From Vallitalea sp. (GTDB lineage Bacteria > Bacillota > Clostridia > Lachnospirales > Vallitaleaceae): DNA of 64,000 nt. A program made the position numbers and the translations under genes. The notes beneath the pieces were generated by a model. It did not search any database. It was not told the origin of the DNA and saw only the letters and a program-made list of their open reading frames with translations. How positions within the stretch are numbered: the first letter of the stretch is position 1; every line of letters starts with the position of its first letter. Shown one piece after another: positions 24,995 through 33,822 of the stretch. Where the stretch lies: the NCBI RefSeq assembly GCF_025211055.1, contig NZ_JAOARO010000094.1, forward strand, positions 62,001-126,000, in the 5' to 3' direction.

Positions 24995-26149
24995 ATGAAC
25001 AATAAAAAACGATCTAGTACATTGCTAATGTTAATAATAGTAGTAGCGGTAATATTGACAACTTCATTAGTGATTGTACTATCGGCTAATAATAAATTAG
25101 CCCATGGACAAGATGACGAACCTAGTGAAGCAGAAATCAACAAACCAAATAATACTGATGAGGAAGATAACAAAGAAGAAGTTTGTAAGCCAGAATCAGT
25201 AAATGCTTTATTAATAGGATTTGACAAATCAAACGGACTATCTGATGTTATTATGGTAGCCCATTTAGATACTGATACTAATCAAGTAAAATTAATATCA
25301 TTACCAAGAGATTTATTCATTGATTTTAGGGAAGATGGATTTGACAAGATAAAGAAAGAAAATAATATAAGGGTTAAATATTGTAAACTAACAGAAGTAT
25401 ATTCCAACGCTGGTTGGGATGACGATGCTTTATTGGTGATAAAACATGTTGTAGAAGAAGTTACACAATTGAACATGGATTATACAGCGGCAGTTACTAT
25501 TGATGGTTTCAAAGATATAGTAGACGCCGTTGGTGGAGTAGAATTCTATGTACCAGAAAAAATGGATTACGAAGACGAAGTACAAGGATTATATATTCAT
25601 CTAAAAGAAGGATTGCAGGTATTAGATGGAGATAAAGCTGAACAATTAGTTAGAAACAGACACTATAGAGGCGTTCCACCAGATCTTAAAAGGATTCAAA
25701 TGCAACAAGATTTCTTGATAGCAATGAGTAATAAAATTCTAGGGATAAAGGATTTTAATAAGATAAAAGAGTTGGCAACGACAGTTTACGGTCACTTAAA
25801 AACGGATTTTGGTTTGGTAACAGCTAATGAATATGTTAATTATATATTCAATCTTAATCTAAAAGAAATTCTTATACCAGAAAATAGAGTTACAATACCA
25901 TCAGATGGAGAAAAAATAAATGGCATATGGTATCAGACATGGAAGAAGGATGTTGTACTTGAGTCTATAGATACACTTTTAAACAAGGAAATAACAATGC
26001 CAGCAGAAACAACACCTGATGATAAAGAAGACCAAGCTAGTAGTACTGAAACAAAAGATGATAATGAACATGAAAAGACCAAAGAAGCTATAAAAAATAA
26101 AAGTCTCAGTACTAAAAATGACGATAGTAAAATAAAATTTGTTTATTAA
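24995..26149 (+). CDS. LytR-CpsA-Psr (LCP) family wall polymer ligase
   Basis: The 384-residue protein has a short cytoplasmic N-terminus, one membrane helix (residues 9-30), an acidic linker and an LCP domain at about 68-270. Motifs include LLIGFDKSNGLSDVIMVAHL near 71-90, the phosphate-binding arginine in SLPRDL near 101-106, GGVEFYVP near 178 and PPDLKRIQMQQDF near 230-242. LCP proteins transfer undecaprenyl-linked glycopolymers onto peptidoglycan outside the membrane. The C-terminal 50 residues are charged and low-complexity. AGGAGG lies before the ATG. A second LCP gene follows, separated by its own promoter, and both head a polysaccharide region. Confidence 0.88.
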   Translation: MNNKKRSSTLLMLIIVVAVILTTSLVIVLSANNKLAHGQDDEPSEAEINKPNNTDEEDNKEEVCKPESVNALLIGFDKSNGLSDVIMVAHLDTDTNQVKLISLPRDLFIDFREDGFDKIKKENNIRVKYCKLTEVYSNAGWDDDALLVIKHVVEEVTQLNMDYTAAVTIDGFKDIVDAVGGVEFYVPEKMDYEDEVQGLYIHLKEGLQVLDGDKAEQLVRNRHYRGVPPDLKRIQMQQDFLIAMSNKILGIKDFNKIKELATTVYGHLKTDFGLVTANEYVNYIFNLNLKEILIPENRVTIPSDGEKINGIWYQTWKKDVVLESIDTLLNKEITMPAETTPDDKEDQASSTETKDDNEHEKTKEAIKNKSLSTKNDDSKIKFVY

Positions 26150-26210
26150 TATTTGTTTATAATATTAATAATTAACAGATTTGTAATATTTTCTAATATC
26201 ATGTTAATTA

Positions 26211-26239
26211 TTGTCAATTATACCTACTTTTGATATACT
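26211..26239 (+). promoter_or_regulatory. Probable promoter of the second LCP gene
   Basis: TTGTCA (26211-26216), a 17-base spacer and TATACT (26234-26239) each match five of six consensus bases. The start codon is about 215 bases downstream, so transcripts would carry a long leader containing the hairpin at 26353. Confidence 0.55.
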
Positions 26240-26352
26240 AGTTATAGTAATATTAATCCACAAAAAGTAAAATTTGATTGGATATTTATTGTAAAATACA
26301 TTAGCATGTTCTAAATTAGGGTAGTATGAAAATCTTAGATGATAATAAGTTT

Positions 26353-26404
26353 AAACAAGGTTATCTATTAGTAATAATGCTATTTAGATACCTTGTTTTA
26401 TAAA
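26353..26404 (+). terminator. Terminator-like hairpin in the leader of the second LCP gene
   Basis: AAACAAGG and CCTTGTTT (26353-26360 with 26391-26398) pair, extended by ATCTA/TAGAT, with a 17-base loop and a short T-run (TTTTA). It lies downstream of the promoter at 26211 and 50 bases before the gene, so it is either an attenuator or the terminator of the preceding LCP gene. Confidence 0.6.
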
Positions 26405-26454
26405 ATGCAAAAATAGAACTTATGGACATGCTTTGAAACTATAGGAGGGTAAAA

Positions 26455-27795
26455 TTGAATAATAATAAGAAAGTTTCATTACTAACCAAATTTCTAAAAG
26501 TTTTTTTAATTTCAGTAGTCATATTTTCTTTGATATCTGGTGTTGCTACTGGGGGTTATGTATTACTTAATAGAGGAAAAGATAAAGAAGATAATCCTAG
26601 AGAAACAGAGATCCATACAGATAAGAAAGATGCCCTTGGTTCTACTGAAGTAACTGACAATGGAAAACAGATATCTACATTTGCAGTATTTGGTGTAGAT
26701 AAAGATGGTTGGCGTACGGATGTAACAATGGTTATTACGTTTAATCACATAACAAAAGGAATTAACATAGTCTCTATTCCAAGAGATACATTAGTTGAAT
26801 TACCCACAGAAATACATAATGAATTATTGGTAGGTAGAAAAGATACACCGAAGAAATTAAAAATCAACGGTGTTCCAGCATATGCACCAAAAGATAAGAG
26901 GAATGAGTATTCTGTTAGAGTGATAGAAGATATATTTGATATAAAAATTGATTATTATTTTAATATGAATATCAAAGCATTTAAAAGGATAGTTGATATA
27001 ATAGGTCCTATAGAGTTTGAAATACCATTTGATATGTATTATCCAGATCCAGCTCAAAAGTTGTATATTAATCTTAAAAAAGGAGTTAATCAATTATACG
27101 GTGCTCAAGCAGAACAGCTTATCAGATACCGAAAGGGTTATGCTAATGGTGATATAGGACGTATTAATATGCAGCATGAATTCATGAAAGCATTTGTTAA
27201 TGAAGTACTCACTGAAAAAAATAAGCTTAATATTTTAACAATTGGAAGTACTATAATTAGTAATACAACTACTAATTTTGATGATATATTAAACTATTAT
27301 GAATATATCGATGATATTAATTTAGATAATATAGAATTATATACATTGCCAACAGATAGACAAAGTGGATCCGAATATTATTATTACGATAAGGAAGCAT
27401 CAAAGGAGTTATTTAAGAAGATTACACAAGTGGGTGATACCAATGATAATGAAGATAATACAAAAGAAGGTACAGATGCAGAAACTAAGCCAGAAGAACC
27501 AAAGCGTATAAGCAGTAAAGGATTAAAAATAGAAGTACTTAATAGTGCAAAACTTAATGGCTTAGCTAGTAGAACCAAAGAAAAATTAGTAAGTGATGGT
27601 TTCACTATATCTAAGATAGGTAACTACAATGCTGAAATTTTAGAAAAGACTAAGATCATTATCCCAAATGAGGGTATGGGAGAAGATCTAAGCGAATACT
27701 TTAAGAATGCAGTTATTGAGTTAAATGCAGAAGCTTTACCAGAAGGGGTAGATATTAGAATTATTATTGGTACGAATGATAGAGATGATAATTAG
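26455..27795 (+). CDS. LCP family protein with C-terminal LytR_C domain
   Basis: The 446-residue protein starts at TTG, chosen because AGGAGGG lies 5 bases upstream and the frame begins there. A membrane helix spans about 14-36. The LCP domain at about 75-290 has FGVDKDGWRTDVTMVITF near 79-96, SIPRDTLVEL near 108-117 and GDIGRINMQHEFMKAF near 239-254. Residues about 358-446 form a LytR_C domain (LKIEVLNSAKLNGLASRTKE start). It should attach wall polymers to peptidoglycan outside the membrane, like its upstream neighbour, with which it shares only moderate similarity. It is followed by the phosphodiester glycosidase gene. Confidence 0.88.
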   Translation: MNNNKKVSLLTKFLKVFLISVVIFSLISGVATGGYVLLNRGKDKEDNPRETEIHTDKKDALGSTEVTDNGKQISTFAVFGVDKDGWRTDVTMVITFNHITKGINIVSIPRDTLVELPTEIHNELLVGRKDTPKKLKINGVPAYAPKDKRNEYSVRVIEDIFDIKIDYYFNMNIKAFKRIVDIIGPIEFEIPFDMYYPDPAQKLYINLKKGVNQLYGAQAEQLIRYRKGYANGDIGRINMQHEFMKAFVNEVLTEKNKLNILTIGSTIISNTTTNFDDILNYYEYIDDINLDNIELYTLPTDRQSGSEYYYYDKEASKELFKKITQVGDTNDNEDNTKEGTDAETKPEEPKRISSKGLKIEVLNSAKLNGLASRTKEKLVSDGFTISKIGNYNAEILEKTKIIIPNEGMGEDLSEYFKNAVIELNAEALPEGVDIRIIIGTNDRDDN

Positions 27796-27871
27796 GAATT
27801 GATATTGGACATAGAGAGTAGATATTGACTGATATTAGCATTCCTTACTGACAAGATTAGGGGTTGATATA

Positions 27872-30709
27872 ATGAGAAAAATATTTAAGAAGTTATTTAG
27901 TGTTTTAGTTTTAGCAGCAATAATAGTTAACAACAAGATTTCATTTGCAGGTACTACTGATAATATTTTATATCAAAATACCGAAAAAGAAACTATCTCT
28001 AGCGGTATTACATATAAAAAAAATACCAGATTAACAGAAGCAGGATGGGTTGATGTACATATCATAGAAGCAGATTTGACGAATCCGTTTGTCAAGTTGG
28101 ATGTAATTAGAAATACAGATGGGTTTGGATTAAAAGATTCCCTTACATCCCTATCAGAAAAAAATAATGTTATAGCTTCTGTAAATGCAGACTTTTTCAA
28201 CATGAAAAATAATCCTACTGATATTATAGGATTTGAATACGAAAAAGATGGAATCATCATAGGTAAACATAATTTCAATGCAGGTGGTAATTCATATGGT
28301 TCACTATTTCTAGATTCAAATAATATGCCTTTTATTGATTTTATGAAAATGAGTTTGTTGATGACTAGTGAAGATGGTGAAAAAAAATTATACTTCAGTG
28401 GATTTAATCAAATAACTATGCTACCTGAGTCTGTAGTTTATTTTGATAAATACGCGATGAAGGATACAACAGAAATAGACAAAAAAAATTCTGGACTATG
28501 CAAGATGGTTATAGAAGATAATATTGTTACTTACTTATCTACACCAGGAGAGACTATCAATGTGCCTGAAAATGGTTTTGTAATAGTTATGAATGAAGAA
28601 ACAGCTCTATACAGCTTTAAAAGTTTTACAGTTGGTACCAAGATAGTCCTCAACACAAATGCTAATATTGATATAGAGTCAATAAATCTGGCAATTAGTG
28701 GTGGAGGAAAAATTGTATCACAAGGTGCAATCAGTAATGAAGGATATGTAGTCGATAGAAAAAGAAGACACCCTCGAACTGCTATCGGTTATAATCAAAG
28801 AAAAGATAAAATATACATGGTTGTAGTTGATGGTAGAGGTTCAAGTATTGGAGCTACTCATGAAGAATTAGGTAAAATACTTCTAGATAATGGAATATAT
28901 GATGCTATTCATCTTGATGGTGGAGGTTCAAGTACTTTAGTTGGAAGACACTTAGGTTATTCTAATGTTAATGTATTCAACAGGACATCTGGTGGAGTAC
29001 AAAGAAGAATTCCTAATGGTATAGGTTTGACTTCTATAGCTCCAGTAAGTGAGTTATACCAATTAAAGTTAATAGCTAATAAAACAAGAACATTCAAAGA
29101 TATGCCTATTACTTTTAATGTTCTTGGTTATGATAAATACTATAATCCAGTAGAAATTAATAGTGATAGTCTTATTTGGCAGACAGTAGGAATCAACGGT
29201 AAATGGGAAGATAATAAATTCTATCCTAGTAGTGAAGGAAAAGGAACAGTTAAGGCACATGTAAATGGTATTTCTACTGAAATTACTGTTCAGTCTACCA
29301 ATGAACCTATTTCCTTGGAAATAAATAATGAATTCAGTTTCTTAGAACCAGGAGAATCAACTCACCTTAAGATATTAGGAATTGATAAAGATGGTTATAG
29401 AGGTCAAGTCAATTCTAAAAATGTAATCTGGGAAGTTGAGAATAAAAATATCGGTGAATTTAAGAATGGACAATTTGTAGCAAGTAACAAACTTGGACAA
29501 AGTTTAATAAAAGGTACAATCGGTAATACAACAGTCTATGGATATGTTATAGTCAACAAGGAAACAGCACTTATTGATTCATTTGAAAATGATACAAAAA
29601 TTCATACTACAGCTCATCCAGAAACAGTAACAGCTACTGCAGAAGTTATAAATGAAGCTCATGAGGGTAATAATTCTATTAAATTGAATTATAGTTTCAA
29701 AGAGTCAACAAATACTCAAGCAGCTTATTTAGAATTTGATGAGCCACACACTTTTGATAAAAAACTAAATAAAGTTGGACTTTGGGTAGAAGGAAATGGT
29801 ATTAATCACTGGTTGAGAGGAAGAATGATAGATGCTGATGGAAATCAAAAACTATTAACATTTTCATATGCTGTTGATTGGACAGGTTGGAAATATGTAA
29901 CTGCCGACGTACCACAAGACGTTAAATATCCAATTCAACTAGATAGAATATACGTAGCTAATTTACATTGTCCACAAGACGACAGTTTTGAGCTGAAATT
30001 TGATGGATTGACAGCACACTATGCTTTTGATACATCTAATCTTTCTTTACCTAAAGAGCAGATTTATGACCCATTAGGTAAGAAAACAGTGGAAAATCCA
30101 CAGATGAAGATGTCTATATTTGGAAGCACTGGGGCTAAGAATTCACTGCTAGATGGAATAGTACAACGTGAAGTATTAGGAAAAATGGAAGAAATATCAG
30201 ATGTAAGCTTATTTGTTGGAAATACTAACATACCAAGTGATGAGTTAAATAATGATATTGTGACTTGGAATAATCAATATAAAGTTACTGACTATGAAAA
30301 TGTTAGAATTATTAATTTAGCTACATCCAAAAACAGTATGAGATTAACAGACCCTAACCAATGGAAGAGATTTGTTAATGATCTTAATAATACTAAACAG
30401 AAACATATATTTATCACATTAGATAAAAACCCTTTAAAATTCAGTGATAAAAGAGAAGGGGAGTTATTCTGTAATATACTTAAAAAAGTTAAAGAAGAAA
30501 AAGATAAAAATATCTTTGTTATAAATGGTAGCGGCTACGATTTTAATGTAGAGTATGTAGAAGGTATCAGATATATGGATATTAATGGTTTATGGTATAG
30601 AGTCTATGGTGATAATAAAGTAGACTTGAATGATAAATTCTATATTATCAATTTCAATATTAATCCTAATGATATATCATACAACGTTACTAATGTTTAT
30701 CCAAAATAA
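27872..30709 (+). CDS. Secreted phosphodiester glycosidase (NAGPA) multidomain protein
   Basis: The 945-residue protein has a signal peptide (cleavage near SFAG, residue 27). Residues about 55-395 form an NAGPA/DUF2233 domain: SVNADFFNM near 109-117, RHPRTAIGYNQRKDKIYMVV near 299-318, DGRGSSIGATHEELGKIL near 319-336 and HLDGGGSSTLV near 347-357. This family removes GlcNAc or related sugars from phosphodiesters. Residues about 400-560 look like two bacterial Ig-like modules and about 570-720 like a carbohydrate-binding beta-sandwich. The last 220 residues (HIFITLDKNPLKFSDKREGE) recall a degraded calcineurin-like domain; I am unsure of that. It lies after two LCP genes and probably edits or binds wall glycopolymer. 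Confidence 0.8.
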   Translation: MRKIFKKLFSVLVLAAIIVNNKISFAGTTDNILYQNTEKETISSGITYKKNTRLTEAGWVDVHIIEADLTNPFVKLDVIRNTDGFGLKDSLTSLSEKNNVIASVNADFFNMKNNPTDIIGFEYEKDGIIIGKHNFNAGGNSYGSLFLDSNNMPFIDFMKMSLLMTSEDGEKKLYFSGFNQITMLPESVVYFDKYAMKDTTEIDKKNSGLCKMVIEDNIVTYLSTPGETINVPENGFVIVMNEETALYSFKSFTVGTKIVLNTNANIDIESINLAISGGGKIVSQGAISNEGYVVDRKRRHPRTAIGYNQRKDKIYMVVVDGRGSSIGATHEELGKILLDNGIYDAIHLDGGGSSTLVGRHLGYSNVNVFNRTSGGVQRRIPNGIGLTSIAPVSELYQLKLIANKTRTFKDMPITFNVLGYDKYYNPVEINSDSLIWQTVGINGKWEDNKFYPSSEGKGTVKAHVNGISTEITVQSTNEPISLEINNEFSFLEPGESTHLKILGIDKDGYRGQVNSKNVIWEVENKNIGEFKNGQFVASNKLGQSLIKGTIGNTTVYGYVIVNKETALIDSFENDTKIHTTAHPETVTATAEVINEAHEGNNSIKLNYSFKESTNTQAAYLEFDEPHTFDKKLNKVGLWVEGNGINHWLRGRMIDADGNQKLLTFSYAVDWTGWKYVTADVPQDVKYPIQLDRIYVANLHCPQDDSFELKFDGLTAHYAFDTSNLSLPKEQIYDPLGKKTVENPQMKMSIFGSTGAKNSLLDGIVQREVLGKMEEISDVSLFVGNTNIPSDELNNDIVTWNNQYKVTDYENVRIINLATSKNSMRLTDPNQWKRFVNDLNNTKQKHIFITLDKNPLKFSDKREGELFCNILKKVKEEKDKNIFVINGSGYDFNVEYVEGIRYMDINGLWYRVYGDNKVDLNDKFYIINFNINPNDISYNVTNVYPK

Positions 30710-30731
30710 TTAAAGAATAGGTGGTTTTTAC

Positions 30732-31334
30732 ATGGGCAAAAAAGGATATCGTATTATAATATGTTGTTTACTGCTTATTGTTACAGGGGTATTATATACA
30801 TCAACAAAGGCTTCTGGTGTAGATCCGGGAACTATACAGGATCCTTTGGTCACTAAGAGTTATGTTGACGAAAAGATAGCACAAATTAGTAACAACCAAG
30901 GGAGTTCCTCTGGTAATAATCAAAGTACTAATACTGATATTGACTATGCAAAAATTTATTCAGAAGTTAGTAAGTATATTGATGGCAAGCTTGAAGGTAT
31001 AGGTGATAATACTGCAACAGCCAAGTTTGAGATTATTGAACTTGAAGCAGGACAAAAACTTATTTGTAAGGATAGCTCGGAAGTTATTTTAAGAGCTGGT
31101 TCAGCTACTATAATTGGTAATGAAACAGGTGATGGAATTTCGGATATTACCATTGGTATAGATTTGGCTATGGGTGTTGTTGTGCCTAAGAATCATTTAC
31201 TTATTGTTCCAAGGGATGATGGAAGAGGATTACAGATTGTGAGTAAAGCTTATGTTATGGTTAAGGGTGAGTATAGTGTAGAGGATGAGGTTGCTAGTAA
31301 AGAAGAGGTAGAACCAAATAGTGGTGAAAGTTAG
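30732..31334 (+). CDS. Exported protein of unknown function
   Basis: The 200-residue protein has an N-terminal membrane segment or signal (IIICCLLLIVTGVLYTSTKAS, given here as IIICCLLLIVTG). A Ser/Asn-rich linker follows (SNNQGSSSGNNQST near 55-68), then SYVDEKIAQ and YIDGKLEGIG helices, and a globular beta-rich C-terminus (FEIIELEAGQKLI near 100, SEVILRAGSATIIG near 118, VPKNHLLIVPRDDGRG near 154). I know similar proteins from clostridial wall or spore loci but no function. It starts 22 bases after the glycosidase gene, so it may assist it. The acidic tail has no motif. Confidence 0.7.
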   Translation: MGKKGYRIIICCLLLIVTGVLYTSTKASGVDPGTIQDPLVTKSYVDEKIAQISNNQGSSSGNNQSTNTDIDYAKIYSEVSKYIDGKLEGIGDNTATAKFEIIELEAGQKLICKDSSEVILRAGSATIIGNETGDGISDITIGIDLAMGVVVPKNHLLIVPRDDGRGLQIVSKAYVMVKGEYSVEDEVASKEEVEPNSGES

Positions 31335-31336
31335 AG

Positions 31337-31676
31337 TTGAATTTAGATAGGTTAACGGAAGTCCCGGGGCTAGGGATAGCTCGTGAGATGTATGCGGAGT
31401 TATGAGATAAGTATGAAGTATACAAACTGTAGCTTTTTTAGAGACTGAAATGATCAATAGCCAATCGGTTATGTAGCTTAGAAGAAAAAGTGTTTCGTGA
31501 TTATATTGATGATTATTTCGTGGCAAAATAGTATATGTATATGTGGAGTAGTGAGGCAGGACGCCGAACCCAGCTTTTAGCTCAGGATGAGCAAGTAGCT
31601 GGCGTAACATATACATATACTGTTTTGCAAAAACCAAGTCAGAACAAAACACTTTTTCTGATCGACCTAAACTCAA
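31337..31676 (+). ncRNA. Large nested hairpin region, candidate structured RNA or mobile remnant
   Basis: Three successive dyads enclose this region. The outer one is TTGA.TTTAG..GG near 31337-31351 with 31665-31676. The middle one is 13 bp (31483-31495 with 31647-31659). The inner one is 22 bp with one G-U pair (31523-31544 with 31607-31628). The apical 62 bases branch further: ACGC/GCGT, CAGCT/AGCTG and GCTC-AGGAT-GAGC. The left shoulder has its own hairpin ATAGCC-AATC-GGTTAT near 31457. The core is far richer in G+C than nearby coding DNA and no believable protein is encoded. It fills most of the 31335-31787 gap. Strand is unknown; + is given by convention of neighbouring genes. Confidence 0.5.
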
Positions 31677-31787
31677 TCCTAGTAAGAAACTATACAAAAG
31701 CAAGATAGTTTTTAATAACATTTTATGGTATAATTCTATAAAGAAAATACAAGATTATTTATTAGTAAAGTAAAGCGAGGCCCCCAT

Positions 31788-33248
31788 ATGAAGGCAAATA
31801 CATCAAAAAAAGTTATTTCAAAAGATATAATGTTTTATCTTCCTGCTAAAATCTTGGAAGGTGTAGTAGGATTTATTACAATTGGAGTATATACACGATT
31901 ATTTACACCAGAAATCTATGGGGATTACGGTGTTATAAATCCAACTATAAATGTTATCTTTTTAATTATATTAGGTTGGTTGATGCATTCTTTATATAGA
32001 TATATTAATGCATACAAAGATAAAAATAATGTAGAAGAGTTATGTTCCACTGCATTTGTAAGTTATATAACACTAGTAGGTATTGTTTTTATTATATTGC
32101 TAGTATTTCAATTAATTGGTAGCGACATTATAGCAACCAAGTTGTTTTTTAGTTCTTTTTTTATGTTTGTGGCATATGGTTTGAATCAAATTTTAATGAA
32201 TCTTTTGGTTGCAATAAAGAAAATTAAACTGAATTTGGTATTATCCTTATGTGGAGTTGTTTTAAAACTCCTACTTACCATATTATTAGCCTTTAATTTC
32301 CAAAGGTCTGTAATTATTATATTAATTGCTAATGGAACTGTAGATTTGTTAAAAGCAATAATTGTATTTATTAAATTAAGAGGGTACAGATATATTAATT
32401 TTGGTAGAGCATCAAAGGGTACTTTTGATGTAATGATAAAATACGGTTTTCCTTTGATTGGTTTGAGTTTGACTATGTTTGTACTAAATATCTCTGATAG
32501 ATATGTTATAATATATTTCTGTGGAAGGGATGTTTCAGGTATATATACAGCAAACTATTCATTAGCATCAGCAGTTTATACAATGATGATGATGGGTATA
32601 ATGAGAGCAGTTTACCCTAATTTGTTAGATGCTTGGGGTAAAAAGGATATGGTTAGGACTAAAGATATATTAGCTAGTGGAGTTAGGTATTATCTGTTGA
32701 TATGTATACCCGCTACTGTTGGATTAGTTATGTTATCAAAACCTATTTCTAGGATATGTTTAGCTGGAGAATATCAAGATGGTTATGCTATTATAGGTTT
32801 GGCTTCTGTAGGAATGTTGTTTTTTGGATTATCGGAGTACTGTAATAAGGCATGGGAACTTACTGCTAATACTAAAGTGATTTTAATTAATAGTTTGATT
32901 AGTGGGTTGATTAATATAGTACTTAATATAATATTAGTACCTATCTATGGATATAAAGTTGCGGCAATAACTACGATGATATCTTTTGTATTATATTTTG
33001 TATTGAGTTTTACTGGAGCAAAAAAAGTATTAATCTGGAAATTAAAACCTATAATATATATACGTATAGTAGGTAGTGCATTAGCTTTTGGTGTATTATT
33101 AATAATCGCAGTGTCTTCCTTGGAATTTAGTGTGCCAATATTACTTTTATCAATAGTTTTATCTATAATTATATATGGTGTGCTATTATTAGTTACTGGA
33201 GAATTGACAGAAGAATTAAAGATGATACGTAGATTATTTAGAAGATAA
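31788..33248 (+). CDS. Polysaccharide flippase (Wzx/MATE-like)
   Basis: The 486-residue protein has about 14 hydrophobic segments and the oligosaccharide flippase fold. The N-terminus KDIMFYLPAKILEGVVGF and TRLFTPEIYGDYGV near residues 38-51 are typical of the Polysacc_synt family, and a polysaccharide-synthesis C-terminal half starts near 340. It should flip undecaprenyl-diphosphate-linked repeat units to the outer face of the membrane. GCGAGG precedes the ATG. It is the first gene after the structured region and begins a run of same-strand polysaccharide genes. Confidence 0.88.
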   Translation: MKANTSKKVISKDIMFYLPAKILEGVVGFITIGVYTRLFTPEIYGDYGVINPTINVIFLIILGWLMHSLYRYINAYKDKNNVEELCSTAFVSYITLVGIVFIILLVFQLIGSDIIATKLFFSSFFMFVAYGLNQILMNLLVAIKKIKLNLVLSLCGVVLKLLLTILLAFNFQRSVIIILIANGTVDLLKAIIVFIKLRGYRYINFGRASKGTFDVMIKYGFPLIGLSLTMFVLNISDRYVIIYFCGRDVSGIYTANYSLASAVYTMMMMGIMRAVYPNLLDAWGKKDMVRTKDILASGVRYYLLICIPATVGLVMLSKPISRICLAGEYQDGYAIIGLASVGMLFFGLSEYCNKAWELTANTKVILINSLISGLINIVLNIILVPIYGYKVAAITTMISFVLYFVLSFTGAKKVLIWKLKPIIYIRIVGSALAFGVLLIIAVSSLEFSVPILLLSIVLSIIIYGVLLLVTGELTEELKMIRRLFRR

Positions 33249-33272
33249 AAAAATGTATAGGATGTTATAATT

Positions 33273-33800
33273 ATGGGAGTAAAGAAAAAGATTTGTTTAG
33301 GGTTTTACTACTTAATTGGGAAAAAAATGCCTGAATCTGATAGCTTGATAAGTTTTGGAGCAAAAAGATTTAGGAGATTTTTATGCAAAAATATATTTGA
33401 ATATGCGTCAAAATCATGTAATATAGAAAAAGGAGTTTTCTTTGGCAATGGACAAGATATATCTATTGGTGATAACTCGGGAATAGGTTTACATGCTAGA
33501 ATTCAGGGTCCCCTAAGTATTGGTGATAATGTTATGATGGGACCAGATGTAATTATATATACTAAGAATCATGTAACCAAAAGAACTGATATACCAATGA
33601 TTGAACAAGGGGTAACTGAACCTGAGAAAGTAGTTATTGGTGATGATGTTTGGATTGGAGCTAGGGTAATAATACTTCCAGGGGTAACAATTGGTGAAGG
33701 AAGTGTTGTAGGAGCTGGTTCAGTGGTGACAAAAGATGTTGAACCATATTCTGTTGTGGGTGGAGTTCCAACTAAGAGAATTAAGTTAAGAAAAACCTGA
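33273..33800 (+). CDS. Acyltransferase, left-handed beta-helix (Maa/WbbJ type)
   Basis: The 175-residue protein has a hexapeptide-repeat beta-helix from about residue 60: NGQDISIGDNSGIG, LSIGDNVMMGPDVII, then the characteristic IYTKNH loop near 99 and DDVWIGARVIILPGVTIG near 124-141, ending with GGVPTKRIKLRK. The histidine in the KNH loop is the usual catalytic base. It probably transfers an acetyl group from acetyl-CoA to a sugar of the polymer. Position after the flippase fits O-acetylation of a wall glycan. AGGA lies before the ATG. The acceptor is unknown. Confidence 0.87.
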   Translation: MGVKKKICLGFYYLIGKKMPESDSLISFGAKRFRRFLCKNIFEYASKSCNIEKGVFFGNGQDISIGDNSGIGLHARIQGPLSIGDNVMMGPDVIIYTKNHVTKRTDIPMIEQGVTEPEKVVIGDDVWIGARVIILPGVTIGEGSVVGAGSVVTKDVEPYSVVGGVPTKRIKLRKT

Positions 33801-33822
33801 TTAATTGAGGATATGATATAAA

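Noticed and set aside
31230..31721. Minus-strand open frame of 163 codons over the structured region
   Set aside because: Composition is erratic, it crosses perfect inverted repeats and the end of a real gene, and it has no ribosome site or recognisable domain.
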